Shown piece by piece: positions 24,457-36,381 of a stretch of 64,000 nt of DNA (position 1 is the stretch's first letter; each line of letters starts with the position of its first letter). The notes under the pieces were generated by a model, which made no database searches, was not told where the DNA came from, and saw only the letters and a list, made by a program, of their open reading frames with translations. The translations under genes and the position numbers were made by a program. Source of the DNA: JAHEEL01 sp942491345 (lineage in GTDB: Bacteria; Actinomycetota; Acidimicrobiia; Spongiisociales; UBA5794); assembly GCA_942491345.1 (NCBI GenBank), contig CALOAN010000021.1:1-64000 (forward strand), read 5' to 3'.

Positions 24457-24716
24457 TTCGATTCATCGAAACCAGTTGCTCCCACGGGATCCGTCCGCGA
24501 TACTCAAGAGCACATAGCGGGGGACGCTTGGAGCATCCGTTGCTGGAACGAACCACCACCGTTCCTGCCCTGGACCCCAACCACCCCGAACACTCGACCG
24601 GTCGGTCCCTACCACGGCCGGTCATGGGGTGGAGACGAGTAGATGGCTTCCTGGCCCGCCGTCTGCCCGAATCCTCGAGAGTGGGGTCCGCCTAGGACCC
24701 GAGCCCTCCGCATGTA

Positions 24717-24747
24717 GCAAGTGCCCGGCCCGCTGCCGGGCGCTTGC
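24717..24747 (+). terminator. Strong hairpin, likely terminator
   Basis: GCAAGTGCCCGGC at 24717-24729 pairs with GCCGGGCGCTTGC at 24735-24747 (13 bp, one G-U) around CCGCT. No clear U-run follows. Confidence 0.6.
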
Positions 24748-24805
24748 GCGTGCGAGATGGCCGGCCGCCGTGCTTCGGCCCCTTCCCCCGCCGAACTTTG
24801 CAGCC

Positions 24806-24858
24806 GAGATCCGAGACTCGAGACCTGAGACTGTCTCGTGTCTCATGTCTCGAGTCTT
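24806..24858. repeat. Type B repeat, copy 1
   Basis: Units of 6-7 bases such as GAGATCC, GAGACTC, GAGACCT, GAGACTG run into their inverse TCTCGTG, TCTCATG, TCTCGAG. The two halves form a long imperfect hairpin. Related to 25541-25615 and 51605-51670. Confidence 0.75.
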
Positions 24859-24913
24859 CACCTTCTCCGGCATGTAGCTCGAGGCGTGCGACTGATCGGT
24901 AGGGTCATCACCT

Positions 24914-25543
24914 ATGGATGTAGCAATCACCAAACTCGTGCACGCTTGTCTCCTTGTCGAAGTCGGCGGCGAGCGGATCCTCATCGATCCGGGGGTGTTC
25001 TCGTGGGAGGACGAACGGCTCGATCCGTCCATGGTTGAGGGCGTCGATCGCGTCTTGATCACACACGAGCACGCGGATCACGTCTCTTTGGAGTTCCTTC
25101 GTGCCGCCCTCGAACGATCCAATGATGCTGCGGTCGAGACGACCCCCGCACTGCAGGCGATTCTGGCCGAACAGGGCATCGACGCAGTCACAGACGGCAC
25201 CCCTCAGTTCGCTGCTCCACACGAACGGATCCCGATCGGACCCGGGCCGCAGAACGTCGGCTTCCACGTCGAGGGTGTGGTGAGCCATCCCGGCGACAGC
25301 CACAGCTTCGCCGAGACGATGCCAATTCTCGCGATGCCGTTCGTAGCTCCGTGGGGTTCGCTCACGAATGGCGCCGACCGGGCCCGCCTGGTGAGGCCGC
25401 GGTACGTGATCCCAATTCACGATTGGTTCCTCAGCGAAGGTGGCCGCACGTTCATGTACCGGTTGGCGAAGATGGCGCTGGATCAAGACGGGATCGAGCT
25501 CGTTCAGATCGAGGACTTCGAGTCGGTAACGCTGGAGGTCTGA
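24914..25543 (+). CDS. Metallo-beta-lactamase-fold hydrolase
   Basis: 209 aa, UlaG/UPF0173-like. N-terminal KLVHACLLVEVGGERILIDPG, the metal motif THEHADH at residues 50-56 (H51, H53, D55, H56), SHPGDSH at 124-130 supplying further ligands, and PRYVIPIHDWFL near the C-terminus. Substrate unknown; soluble. Unusual placement: it interrupts the rplKA-rplJL neighbourhood and has a type B repeat on each side, the right-hand one beginning at its own stop codon. Confidence 0.8.
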   Translation: MDVAITKLVHACLLVEVGGERILIDPGVFSWEDERLDPSMVEGVDRVLITHEHADHVSLEFLRAALERSNDAAVETTPALQAILAEQGIDAVTDGTPQFAAPHERIPIGPGPQNVGFHVEGVVSHPGDSHSFAETMPILAMPFVAPWGSLTNGADRARLVRPRYVIPIHDWFLSEGGRTFMYRLAKMALDQDGIELVQIEDFESVTLEV

Positions 25544-25615
25544 GACTCGAGACCCGAGACCCGAGACCCGAGACCAGGGCCCGGTCTCACGTCTCGTGTC
25601 TCATGTCTAGCGTCT
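25541..25615. repeat. Type B repeat, copy 2
   Basis: Begins at the stop codon of the hydrolase gene: GAGACTC, then three GAGACCC units, a GC-rich centre AGGGCCCGG, then GTCTCACGTCTCGTGTCTCA and TGTCTAG. The arms are inverse to each other. Confidence 0.75.
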
Positions 25616-25628
25616 GGCCCTACGCGCC

Positions 25629-25658
25629 TTGCGGTAACCGCGCCCCAGGTCCTACCCT
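25629..25658 (+). promoter_or_regulatory. Putative rplJL promoter
   Basis: TTGCGG at 25629-25634, 18-base spacer, TACCCT at 25653-25658. It lies just before the leader region of rplJ. The match is weaker than the other promoters in the window. Confidence 0.35.
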
Positions 25659-25690
25659 CGGTCTCACACAACCTCAACCTTGGCCCGAGA

Positions 25691-25844
25691 CCGTCGGTAG
25701 GTGTAAGTCCGCAATGCGGCGCCGGCGTAGGTCGTCCTCTTCGAGGGCTCCCTGTCTCTTGCCGGGAGCCCGAACTTCGTTTCGGACCCCGGCCGCCTCA
25801 AGGACGGGGTCGTGTGGAAGCAAGCCCGAAGAGGAGGACGACGA
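25691..25844 (+). promoter_or_regulatory. L10 leader region of rplJL
   Basis: About 150 untranslated bases before rplJ. GACCGTCGGTAGGTG near the 5' end and GGCGTAGGTCGTCC resemble the L10-leader motif through which L10-(L12) represses its own mRNA. Hairpins: GGGCTCCC at 25745-25752 with GGGAGCCC at 25764-25771, and GACCCC/GGGGTC at 25785-25810. It ends in the rplJ ribosome site GAGGAGG. Confidence 0.5.
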
Positions 25845-26813
25845 ATGCCAAGACCGGAGAAGGTCCAGGCCGTCGCCGACATCAAAGAGCGTCTCGACGG
25901 AGCACAAGCCGTGTTCCTCGCCGAGTACGCCGGGCTTTCGGTTCAAGAGCAGCAAGCACTGCGCAGAGAGCTGCGTGCGAACGGCGCCGAGTTCAAGGTC
26001 GTGAAGATGACCCTGGCCCGTTTGGCCTCCGCCGATCTGGAGATCGAAGATTTCGACGCTCTCCTTCTCGGTCCGACCGGTTTGACGTTCGCTGACGGTG
26101 ACCCCGTCGGCGCCGCCAAGGTGTTGCGAGACTTTGCGAGGACTCATGAGGTGCTCGTCGTGAAGGGCGGGCTCCTCGGTCGGGAATTCCTGACTCCGGA
26201 GCGAATCGCAGAACTCGCCGACATCGAGCCCCGCGAAGTGCTGTTGGCCAAGATCGCCGGTGCGTTTGAAGCACCAATGGCGAAGATGGCAGGACTGCTC
26301 GCCGCACTGCCGCGAAACGCGGCAACGGCGATGCACCAACTGCTCGAGAAGAAGCAAGCGGAAAGCCCAGAGCTGCCAGCTGCCAGCGACGAGCCCGAGG
26401 TGGAGCCCGACTCCGCCGAGGACGCCGTCGAGGGCGCTGACGTCGAGGACGCCGTAGCCGAGGACGCCGTCGCCGAAGAAGCCGCCGTTGAGGTGGCTGA
26501 AGCCGAAGAGGCCGTCGTCGAGGAAGCCGTCTTGGAAGAAGCCGTCGAGGAGGCCGCTGAGGAAGCGGTTGTCGCCGAAGCTGAGGAAGCCGTTGTCGAG
26601 GAAGTCGCCGCTGAGGAGGCTGTCGTCGAAGAGGCCGCCGAAGCGGAAGCCGAACTCGAAGGTGCATCTCCCGACGAGGAGAGCGACGAGCGCAAGGCTC
26701 AATCAACCGAAAGCGATGATGAAGCGCCGGCTGCTGATGTGTCCGAAGAGGATGCCGGCACCGAGCCCAAAGACACTGATGATGCGGCCGATGACGCCGT
26801 TGAGGAGGAATAG
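25845..26813 (+). CDS. rplJ: 50S ribosomal protein L10 with long acidic tail
   Basis: 322 aa, about twice the usual length. Residues 1-171 are a normal L10: MPRPEKVQAVADIKERLDGA, FLAEYAGLSVQEQQALRREL, and the C-terminal L12-binding helix ending QLLEKKQ. Residues 172-322 are an added Ala/Glu/Val chain (EEAVVEEAVLEEAVEEAAEE and similar, then a DD/EE-rich end). The frame is genuine: the stop lies 3 bases before rplL, and there is no internal restart. The tail would project from the base of the L7/L12 stalk. The rpsC product has a similar tail. ATG placed by GAGGAGG at 25831-25837. Confidence 0.93.
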   Translation: MPRPEKVQAVADIKERLDGAQAVFLAEYAGLSVQEQQALRRELRANGAEFKVVKMTLARLASADLEIEDFDALLLGPTGLTFADGDPVGAAKVLRDFARTHEVLVVKGGLLGREFLTPERIAELADIEPREVLLAKIAGAFEAPMAKMAGLLAALPRNAATAMHQLLEKKQAESPELPAASDEPEVEPDSAEDAVEGADVEDAVAEDAVAEEAAVEVAEAEEAVVEEAVLEEAVEEAAEEAVVAEAEEAVVEEVAAEEAVVEEAAEAEAELEGASPDEESDERKAQSTESDDEAPAADVSEEDAGTEPKDTDDAADDAVEEE

Positions 26814-26816
26814 AAC

Positions 26817-27203
26817 ATGGCAAAGACGACGACCGAGGATCTGCTCGGTGTCTTCGAGGAGATGAGTGTCCTCGAACTGTCCGAGTTCCTCAAAGCATTT
26901 GAGGAGAAGTTTGATGTGACCGCCGCGGCACCTATGGCGATGGCCATGGCACCTGCCGGTGGTGGTGGTGAAGCTGCCGCCGAGGAGGAGAAGGACGAGT
27001 TCGACGTCGTTCTTGTCGGCGTTGGTGACAAGAAGATCCAGGTGATCAAGGAAGTCCGCGGCCTTACGAGCCTCGGCCTCAAGGAAGCCAAGGCCCTCGT
27101 GGATGGTTTCCCGGCTCCTGTCCTGGAAGCGGTAGACAAAGAGACCGCCGAGAAGGCGAAGGAGACCCTCGAGGGTGCCGGCGCCACGATCGAACTGAAG
27201 TAG
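26817..27203 (+). CDS. rplL: 50S ribosomal protein L7/L12
   Basis: 128 aa stalk protein. N-terminal dimerisation domain (LLGVFEEMSVLELSEFLKAF), flexible Ala/Gly hinge (about 38-60), and C-terminal factor-binding domain EFDVVLVGVGDKKIQVIKEV followed by RGLTSLGLKEAKALVD. Normal length. Three bases after rplJ. Confidence 0.96.
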   Translation: MAKTTTEDLLGVFEEMSVLELSEFLKAFEEKFDVTAAAPMAMAMAPAGGGGEAAAEEEKDEFDVVLVGVGDKKIQVIKEVRGLTSLGLKEAKALVDGFPAPVLEAVDKETAEKAKETLEGAGATIELK

Positions 27204-27207
27204 CCGG

Positions 27208-27228
27208 ACCGGCAGCTTCGCTGCCGGT
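27208..27228 (+). terminator. Hairpin after rplL
   Basis: ACCGGCAGC-TTC-GCTGCCGGT, a perfect 9-bp stem starting five bases after the rplL stop. No U-run, so it may act as an attenuator between rplJL and rpoBC or as an mRNA 3' stabiliser. A type A fragment (GTAGTGCGTACTGCGTACTC) follows at 27229-27268. Confidence 0.5.
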
Positions 27229-27271
27229 GTAGTGCGTACTGCGTACTCGGTAGTCCATACCCAGTACGAAA

Positions 27272-27301
27272 GAGGGGGAGTGGCTTTGGCCACTCCCCCT
27301 C
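27272..27301 (+). terminator. Terminator between rplL and rpoB
   Basis: GAGGGGGAGTGGC at 27272-27284, loop TTTG, GCCACTCCCCCTC at 27289-27301: a perfect 13-bp stem. It separates rplJL from a new promoter before rpoB. Confidence 0.7.
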
Positions 27302-27353
27302 GCGCGCTCACACCCGGTACGTCGTAGCCGGCAGCTGGGAACTCCTACCATCC

Positions 27354-27383
27354 TTGACTCCGGCTCGTGGTTCTTGGTATGTT
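27354..27383 (+). promoter_or_regulatory. rpoBC promoter
   Basis: TTGACT at 27354-27359, 18-base spacer, TATGTT at 27378-27383. It lies about 145 bases before rpoB, after the rplL terminator, so rpoBC has its own promoter. Confidence 0.65.
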
Positions 27384-27429
27384 GCATGTGCAAATTGAAC
27401 GATCCTCCACGACTCTCCACAGGTAGAGA

Positions 27430-27452
27430 CGGGATAGCTGTGCGCTATCCCG
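27430..27452 (+). other. Perfect hairpin in the rpoB leader
   Basis: CGGGATAGC-TGTGC-GCTATCCCG, 9-bp stem with 5-base loop in the untranslated leader of rpoB. Function unknown; possible mRNA stability or attenuation element. The rest of the 27302-27530 gap shows no gene. Confidence 0.5.
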
Positions 27453-27530
27453 AATTCGTGCTATTCTCAGTGGTTCCGTAGCCCTGCCCACAGCTCCCGC
27501 TGACCGCATCCATACCAGGAGGATCCTCCC

Positions 27531-30500
27531 TTGGCCCGTGCGCGCTCTTCCCGACTTTCCTTTGCCAAGCTGCCCGAAGTCCAACCACTCCCCGACCTCC
27601 TCGCTGTTCAGCGCGACTCGTTCGACAGTTTCATCGAAAGAGGTCTGCGTCAGATCTTCGAGGAGATTTCGCCGATTGAGGACTTCACCGGCAACCTCGC
27701 CCTCGAACTGACCGACCATCGATTCGGCGATCCGACTGAGACGATCGAAGAAGCGAAGGACCGAGACAGCAACTACTCGAAGCCGTTGTTCGTGACCGCT
27801 CGCTTCCTGAATCGCGAGACTGGTGAGATCAAAGAACAGCAGGTCTTCCTCGGGGATTTCCCGATGATGACCCACAACGGCACATTCATCATCAACGGCA
27901 CCGAGCGTGTTGTTGTGAGCCAACTCGTCCGGAGCCCCGGTGTCTATTTCGACGTGACCCTCGATAAGACTTCGGACAGGGACATCTACTCGGCGAAGGT
28001 GATACCGGGTCGCGGTGCGTGGCTCGAGTTCGACGTCGACAAGAAGGGCACCGTGGGCGTTCGCGTCGATCGGAAGCGCCGTCAGTTCGTCACAACGTTC
28101 ATCCGGGCGCTCGGCCTTGCGGAGACCGACGAGGACATCCTCGCTCTCTTCGACGGTTCCGAGTTGATTCGCGAGACCCTTGCGAAGGATCCGACGTCCA
28201 CGAAGGACGAGGCCTTGCTCGATCTCTACCGGAAGCTCCGTCCAGGCGAGCTCACTACGGTCGAATCAGCGCGTGGCCTCATCAACACGCTGTTCAACAA
28301 CCCGAAGCGCTACGACCTCACACGAGTGGGCCGCTACAAGCTCAATCAGAAGCTCTCGCGTCCACAGATCGACGCCGACTCGTATGTCCAGAGCGAAGAC
28401 GGACTCCTCTCCGATGAGGACATCCTCGATACGATCCGGTATCTGATCGCTCTCCACAATCGTGAGCCGGGCTACCACACCGACGATATCGACAACTTCC
28501 AGAACCGTCGGGTGCGGACGGTCGGGGAGCTCATCCAGAACCAGATAAGGGTCGGGCTGAGTCGCCTGGAACGTGTCGTTCGCGAACGGATGACAACGCA
28601 GGATCCCGAGGCGATCACGCCACAGACCTTGATCAACATCCGCCCGGTCGTTGCGTCGATCAAGGAGTTCTTCGGGACGAGTCAGCTGAGCCAGTTCATG
28701 GATCAGCCGAACCCGCTGGCAAGCCTCACCCACCGGCGCCGCCTGTCGGCCCTCGGCCCGGGTGGTCTTTCTAGGGAACGTGCCGGTTTCGAAGTGCGAG
28801 ACGTTCACCCGTCCCACTACGGCCGAATGTGCCCGATCGAGACGCCGGAGGGTCCGAACATCGGTCTCATTGGATCGCTTGCGTCGTACGCGAAGGTGAA
28901 CCGATTCGGATTCATTGAGTCGCCCTACCGGCGGGTTGTGGACGGCAAGGTCACGTCGAAGATCGACTATCTGACCGCATCGGAAGAAGAGGGCCACGTC
29001 ATCGCTCAGGCGAACGCGCCCCTCACAGCAGACAGTTCTTTCGTCAACGACCGCGTGCTCGTTCGCAAGACCGGAGGAGAGGTCGATTCGGTCGTGCCGG
29101 ACGACGTCGACTATATGGACGTCTCGCCGAAGCAGCTGGTTTCGGTCTCTACGGCGCTCATTCCATTCCTGGAGCACGACGATGCCAACCGCGCGCTCAT
29201 GGGGTCGAACATGCAACGCCAGGCCGTTCCGCTCATCACGACGGATGCACCGCTCGTGGGCACGGGTATGGAAGGCCGGTCCGCAGTTGACTCCGGTGAT
29301 GTCATCATCTCGCCGGTCGACGGTGAGGTCGTGACCGTGACCGGCGATGAGATCGTCGTCAAGGAGAAGGGCGCGAACAAGAAGCACACGCTCCGGCTCC
29401 TCAAATTCGAGCGCTCGAACCAGGGCACGTCGATCAACCAGAAGCCGATCGTGGCCGAAGGTGATGTGGTCAAGGCAGGCGACGTCCTGGCTGACGGCCC
29501 ATCCACCGAGGACGGTGAGCTCGCGCTCGGCCGCAACCTGCTGGTTGCGTTCATGCCGTGGAATGGCCACAACTACGAGGACGCCATCATTCTCTCGGAG
29601 CGTCTGGTGAAGGAAGACGTCTTGACGTCGATCCACATCGAAGAGCACGAGATCGAGGCCCGCGACACGAAGCTCGGCGCGGAAGAGATCACAAGGGACA
29701 TCCCCAACGTGGCCGAAGAGGTGCTGCAGGATCTGGATGATCGCGGGATCATCCGCATCGGTGCCGACGTCGACCCGGGCGACTATCTCGTCGGCAAGAT
29801 CACCCCGAAGGGGGAGACCGAGCTGACGCCCGAAGAGCGCCTGCTTCGAGCCATCTTTGGAGAGAAGGCCCGCGAGGTTCGCGATGTTTCGTTGAAGGTC
29901 CCGCACGGTGAGACCGGCAAGGCCATCGCCGTCAAAGAGTTCCGTCGAGACGAGGGCCATGACTTGCCGCCGGGCATGAACGAACTTGTTCGGGTCTACG
30001 TTGCGAAGCAGCGCAAGATCTCGGAGGGAGACAAGCTCGCCGGACGTCATGGCAACAAGGGCGTCATCGCGAAGATCCTGCCGGAGGACGACATGCCGTT
30101 CCTCCCGGACGGCACTCCTGTCGACATCATTCTGTCTCCGCTCGGTGTTCCCTCCCGGATGAACCTCGGTCAAGTCCTCGAAACCCACCTCGGGTGGGCG
30201 GCGGCTCGCGGATGGAACGCATTCGACGATCTCGATAGCCCGGCATCCGCCGGGGCCCCAGCGTGGACGAAGATCGCCACACCTGTCTTCGATGGTGCGC
30301 GCGAGGACGAGATCCTCAAGGTTCTGGAGAACACGGTCCCGAATCGCGACGGCGAAATGATGGTCGACGGCGTTGGGAAGGCGACCCTCTTCGACGGGCG
30401 CACGGGCGAACCATTCGATTCTCCGATCACGGTTGGGTACATGTACATCTTGAAACTGGTTCACCTCGTGGACGACAAGATCCACGCACGGTCGACCGGT

Positions 30501-30884
30501 CCGTATTCGATGATCACGCAGCAGCCACTCGGCGGCAAAGCCCAATTCGGTGGGCAGCGCTTCGGTGAGATGGAGGTGTGGGCACTCGAAGCCTACGGAG
30601 CGGCGTACGCCCTCCAAGAAGTCCTGACCATCAAGTCGGATGATGTTCGTGGACGCGTCAAGGTCTACGAGGCGATCGTCAAGGGCGAGAATATTCCCGA
30701 GCCCGGCATCCCCGAGTCGTTCAAGGTGCTGGTCAAAGAGATGCAGAGCCTCTGTCTCAACGTGGAGATGCTCTCTGCTGGTGAGGAAGTCGAGTTCAAG
30801 GAGCTCGAAGAGGACGTGTTCCGCACCGCTGCGTCGCTCGGTATCGATATCTCACGGCCCGAGAAGGCCGAATCAGACGTTTGA
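27531..30884 (+). CDS. rpoB: DNA-directed RNA polymerase subunit beta
   Basis: 1117 aa catalytic subunit. The rifampicin-binding region reads FFGTSQLSQFMDQPNPLASL then THRRRLSALGPGGLSRERAG; the position equivalent to E. coli N518 is proline here (P393). Other landmarks: CPIETPEGPNIGLIGSLA, AGRHGNKGVIAKILPEDDMP and the C-terminal GGQRFGEMEVWALEAYGAAY. TTG start with AGGAGGAT upstream. Length is in the short range, without the large lineage insertions of proteobacteria. rpoC follows after 15 bases. Confidence 0.97.
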   Translation: MARARSSRLSFAKLPEVQPLPDLLAVQRDSFDSFIERGLRQIFEEISPIEDFTGNLALELTDHRFGDPTETIEEAKDRDSNYSKPLFVTARFLNRETGEIKEQQVFLGDFPMMTHNGTFIINGTERVVVSQLVRSPGVYFDVTLDKTSDRDIYSAKVIPGRGAWLEFDVDKKGTVGVRVDRKRRQFVTTFIRALGLAETDEDILALFDGSELIRETLAKDPTSTKDEALLDLYRKLRPGELTTVESARGLINTLFNNPKRYDLTRVGRYKLNQKLSRPQIDADSYVQSEDGLLSDEDILDTIRYLIALHNREPGYHTDDIDNFQNRRVRTVGELIQNQIRVGLSRLERVVRERMTTQDPEAITPQTLINIRPVVASIKEFFGTSQLSQFMDQPNPLASLTHRRRLSALGPGGLSRERAGFEVRDVHPSHYGRMCPIETPEGPNIGLIGSLASYAKVNRFGFIESPYRRVVDGKVTSKIDYLTASEEEGHVIAQANAPLTADSSFVNDRVLVRKTGGEVDSVVPDDVDYMDVSPKQLVSVSTALIPFLEHDDANRALMGSNMQRQAVPLITTDAPLVGTGMEGRSAVDSGDVIISPVDGEVVTVTGDEIVVKEKGANKKHTLRLLKFERSNQGTSINQKPIVAEGDVVKAGDVLADGPSTEDGELALGRNLLVAFMPWNGHNYEDAIILSERLVKEDVLTSIHIEEHEIEARDTKLGAEEITRDIPNVAEEVLQDLDDRGIIRIGADVDPGDYLVGKITPKGETELTPEERLLRAIFGEKAREVRDVSLKVPHGETGKAIAVKEFRRDEGHDLPPGMNELVRVYVAKQRKISEGDKLAGRHGNKGVIAKILPEDDMPFLPDGTPVDIILSPLGVPSRMNLGQVLETHLGWAAARGWNAFDDLDSPASAGAPAWTKIATPVFDGAREDEILKVLENTVPNRDGEMMVDGVGKATLFDGRTGEPFDSPITVGYMYILKLVHLVDDKIHARSTGPYSMITQQPLGGKAQFGGQRFGEMEVWALEAYGAAYALQEVLTIKSDDVRGRVKVYEAIVKGENIPEPGIPESFKVLVKEMQSLCLNVEMLSAGEEVEFKELEEDVFRTAASLGIDISRPEKAESDV

Positions 30885-30899
30885 GGGTGATGGGAGTAG

Positions 30900-34838
<3,939 letters not shown>

Positions 34839-34863
34839 GCGAGTCCAACAATCGTAGTTGCGG

Positions 34864-34888
34864 GGAGGCGGTCCGACGGGCCGTCTCC
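34864..34888 (+). terminator. Terminator after rpoC
   Basis: GGAGGCGGTCC at 34864-34874 pairs with GGGCCGTCTCC at 34878-34888 (11 bp, two G-U pairs), followed by TTCG. Confidence 0.55.
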
Positions 34889-34917
34889 TTCGCGTCGGGG
34901 CGCCCTATCGTTCCCGG

Positions 34918-35640
34918 GTGCTCAAGTTCCCGCTCATCGGCGTTCCCGTCTCGGTCCACTTCTCCTTTCTCTTTGTTGCCGTCCTTGGCTTCGGGGCCTA
35001 CCGGGGGTGGGAGATCGCTGCATGGACCGGTGCCGTATTCGTTGCCGTCCTGCTCCACGAATCGGGCCACGCATTCACCGCGAGGGCGTTCGGCGGGACA
35101 TCAGTATCGATCACGCTCTTCGCTCTCGGTGGATTCACCTCCTGGGCGACGTCGCGCGATGTCGGTCCTGGCCGGCGATTCTTGATCTCGGCCGCCGGCT
35201 CGGCGGTGGGGATCGTGGCAGGGCTTGCGGTGATCGGCCTCGGGCGGGCCGGGGTATTCGACAACCTCCCCGATCTTGCGTTCACCTTTCTCGAGAGCTT
35301 CGTCTGGGCTGGACTGGTGTGGGGTGTCCTCAATTGGGTTCCCATCCTGCCGCTCGACGGCGGGCACATGCTCCAGCACGGCCTCGAGATGTTCACGCCC
35401 ACGAAGGCAGCCGGGATCGCCCGCGCAGTCTCTGTCATCACCGGCATTGCAGCAGTGGTCGCAGCGTTCTCCTACGGCCAGACGTTCCTGGCCCTCTTCG
35501 TCGGCATGATCACGCTCGTGGGCTTGCGGTCGGGGACCGAGGACGAACCACAGCCGGCACCCGCTGCAGATGCGCCCGCCACAGATCCACCCTCCGCAGA
35601 CGTTCGCCCGGATGAGGAACCCCCGGCCTTCCCGATCTGA
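34918..35640 (+). CDS. M50-family site-2-type membrane metalloprotease
   Basis: 240 aa. HESGH zinc motif at residues 47-51 in VAVLLHESGHAFTARAFGG, second motif LPLDGGHM (the LDG ligand loop) after the central helices; about six hydrophobic segments. The last 35 residues are a Pro/Ala/Asp-rich tail (PQPAPAADAPATDPPSAD). Site-2 proteases cleave inside the membrane, often to release regulators. GTG 34918 chosen because homologues begin near LKFPLIGVPVSVHFSF. Its position between rpoC and rpsL is unusual; a type C repeat follows. Confidence 0.82.
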   Translation: MLKFPLIGVPVSVHFSFLFVAVLGFGAYRGWEIAAWTGAVFVAVLLHESGHAFTARAFGGTSVSITLFALGGFTSWATSRDVGPGRRFLISAAGSAVGIVAGLAVIGLGRAGVFDNLPDLAFTFLESFVWAGLVWGVLNWVPILPLDGGHMLQHGLEMFTPTKAAGIARAVSVITGIAAVVAAFSYGQTFLALFVGMITLVGLRSGTEDEPQPAPAADAPATDPPSADVRPDEEPPAFPI

Positions 35641-35650
35641 GGACCTGCGC

Positions 35651-35770
35651 GGCCGACCTCATCTTGGCGTTCCGAGCTCCCAGGCCGCCCCCTCTGCGCC
35701 CGAGCATCAGCTCGGCCGCGTCTCCCCCACTCCGTGGTGGAGACGAAGACCCAGCGGAGGGGGCTGCTTT
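35651..35770. repeat. Type C repeat after the M50 protease
   Basis: Blocks in the same order as at 3760-3863: GCCGACCTCATC, GTTCCGAGCTCCCA, GCCCCCTCTGC, GCTCGGCCGCG and the palindrome GTCTCCCCCACTCCGTGGTG then GAGACGAAG, followed by GGAGGGGGCTGC. Confidence 0.75.
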
Positions 35771-35786
35771 GCCCCTTCCCCTCTTC

Positions 35787-35816
35787 TTGCGCACTACGAA
35801 CGCGTCTCCCTATACT
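35787..35816 (+). promoter_or_regulatory. Promoter of the rpsL-rpsG-fusA-tuf operon
   Basis: TTGCGC at 35787-35792, 18-base spacer, TATACT at 35811-35816. A good sigma-70-like match upstream of the str operon. Confidence 0.65.
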
Positions 35817-36006
35817 TCCGAGTCCGGTTTCCCGCCGGAGTCCGCGCTTACCCTGAGGCGTTCACTGAACGCTGTCGTGAGCGGAGCGACTCACAGTAGG
35901 GATCGGCGACGTCGCGATGTGTGACGGCGCCGATTTTCGTTCGTCAGAGCCCCGATACCGAGTCCCTCGGGTTGGGGTGCGCCGAGAAGAGAGAGACGGT
36001 ACCCAC
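35817..36006 (+). other. Long rpsL leader
   Basis: About 185 untranslated bases between the promoter and the rpsL GTG. Possible hairpins: CCGGTTTCCCGCCGG near 35824, GCGTTCACTGAACGC near 35858, and GTGAGCGGAGCGACTCAC near 35877. No gene. Could carry translational control of the str operon, but no known motif was recognised. Confidence 0.4.
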
Positions 36007-36378
36007 GTGCCGACCGTACAGCAGCTGGTCCGACAGGGCCGGACGCCGAAGCCGAAGAAGTCGAAGACCGTTGGTCTTGCAGGCTCGCCGCAACGTCGCG
36101 GCGTCTGCACGCGCGTCTACACCGTGACCCCGAAGAAGCCGAACTCGGCCCTCCGGAAGGTCGCTCGTGTGCGCCTCACCTCCGGCGCGGAAATCACCGC
36201 GTATATTCCGGGCGAAGGCCACAACCTCCAAGAGCACTCGATCGTGCTCGTCCGTGGTGGCCGTGTGAAGGACCTGCCGGGCGTTCGCTACAAGGTCATC
36301 CGTGGAGCGCTCGACTCCGCCGGTGTTGCGGATCGCGAGCAGGGGCGTTCGAAGTACGGCACGAAGAAGGAGTCCTAG
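36007..36378 (+). CDS. rpsL: 30S ribosomal protein S12
   Basis: 123 aa. Starts PTVQQLVRQGRTPKPKKSKT; contains VYTVTPKKPNSALRKVARVR and GGRVKDLPGVRYKVIRGALD, which hold the lysines and proline where streptomycin-resistance changes arise elsewhere; they are wild-type here. GTG start; the frame is open further upstream but only this start fits the family. Confidence 0.96.
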   Translation: MPTVQQLVRQGRTPKPKKSKTVGLAGSPQRRGVCTRVYTVTPKKPNSALRKVARVRLTSGAEITAYIPGEGHNLQEHSIVLVRGGRVKDLPGVRYKVIRGALDSAGVADREQGRSKYGTKKES

Positions 36379-36381
36379 GCA

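Larger units (their letters stand above)
24363..24913. other. Gene-free region between rplA and the MBL-fold gene
   Basis: Contains, in order: a post-rplA hairpin, a type A repeat array (to 24456), about 250 bases with no recognised feature, a strong terminator hairpin (24717-24747) and a type B repeat (24806-24858). Open frames here have no ribosome sites and partly consist of repeat. Confidence 0.65.

Noticed and set aside
24806..25615. CRISPR array
   Set aside because: The repeated units are 6-7 bases, contiguous, and turn into their inverse; there are no regular unique spacers and no cas genes.
25845..26813. Acidic L10 and S3 tails as frameshift artefacts
   Set aside because: Both tails end at stops placed correctly against the next ribosomal gene (3-base gap to rplL; TGATG overlap with rplP), and base composition is consistent with real coding.
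28266..30617. 783-codon minus-strand frame opposite rpoB
   Set aside because: High-GC shadow; the composition is not protein-like and RpoB is unambiguous on the plus strand. The same applies to long antisense frames over rpoC, nuoL, the amidohydrolase and the thiolase-fold gene.
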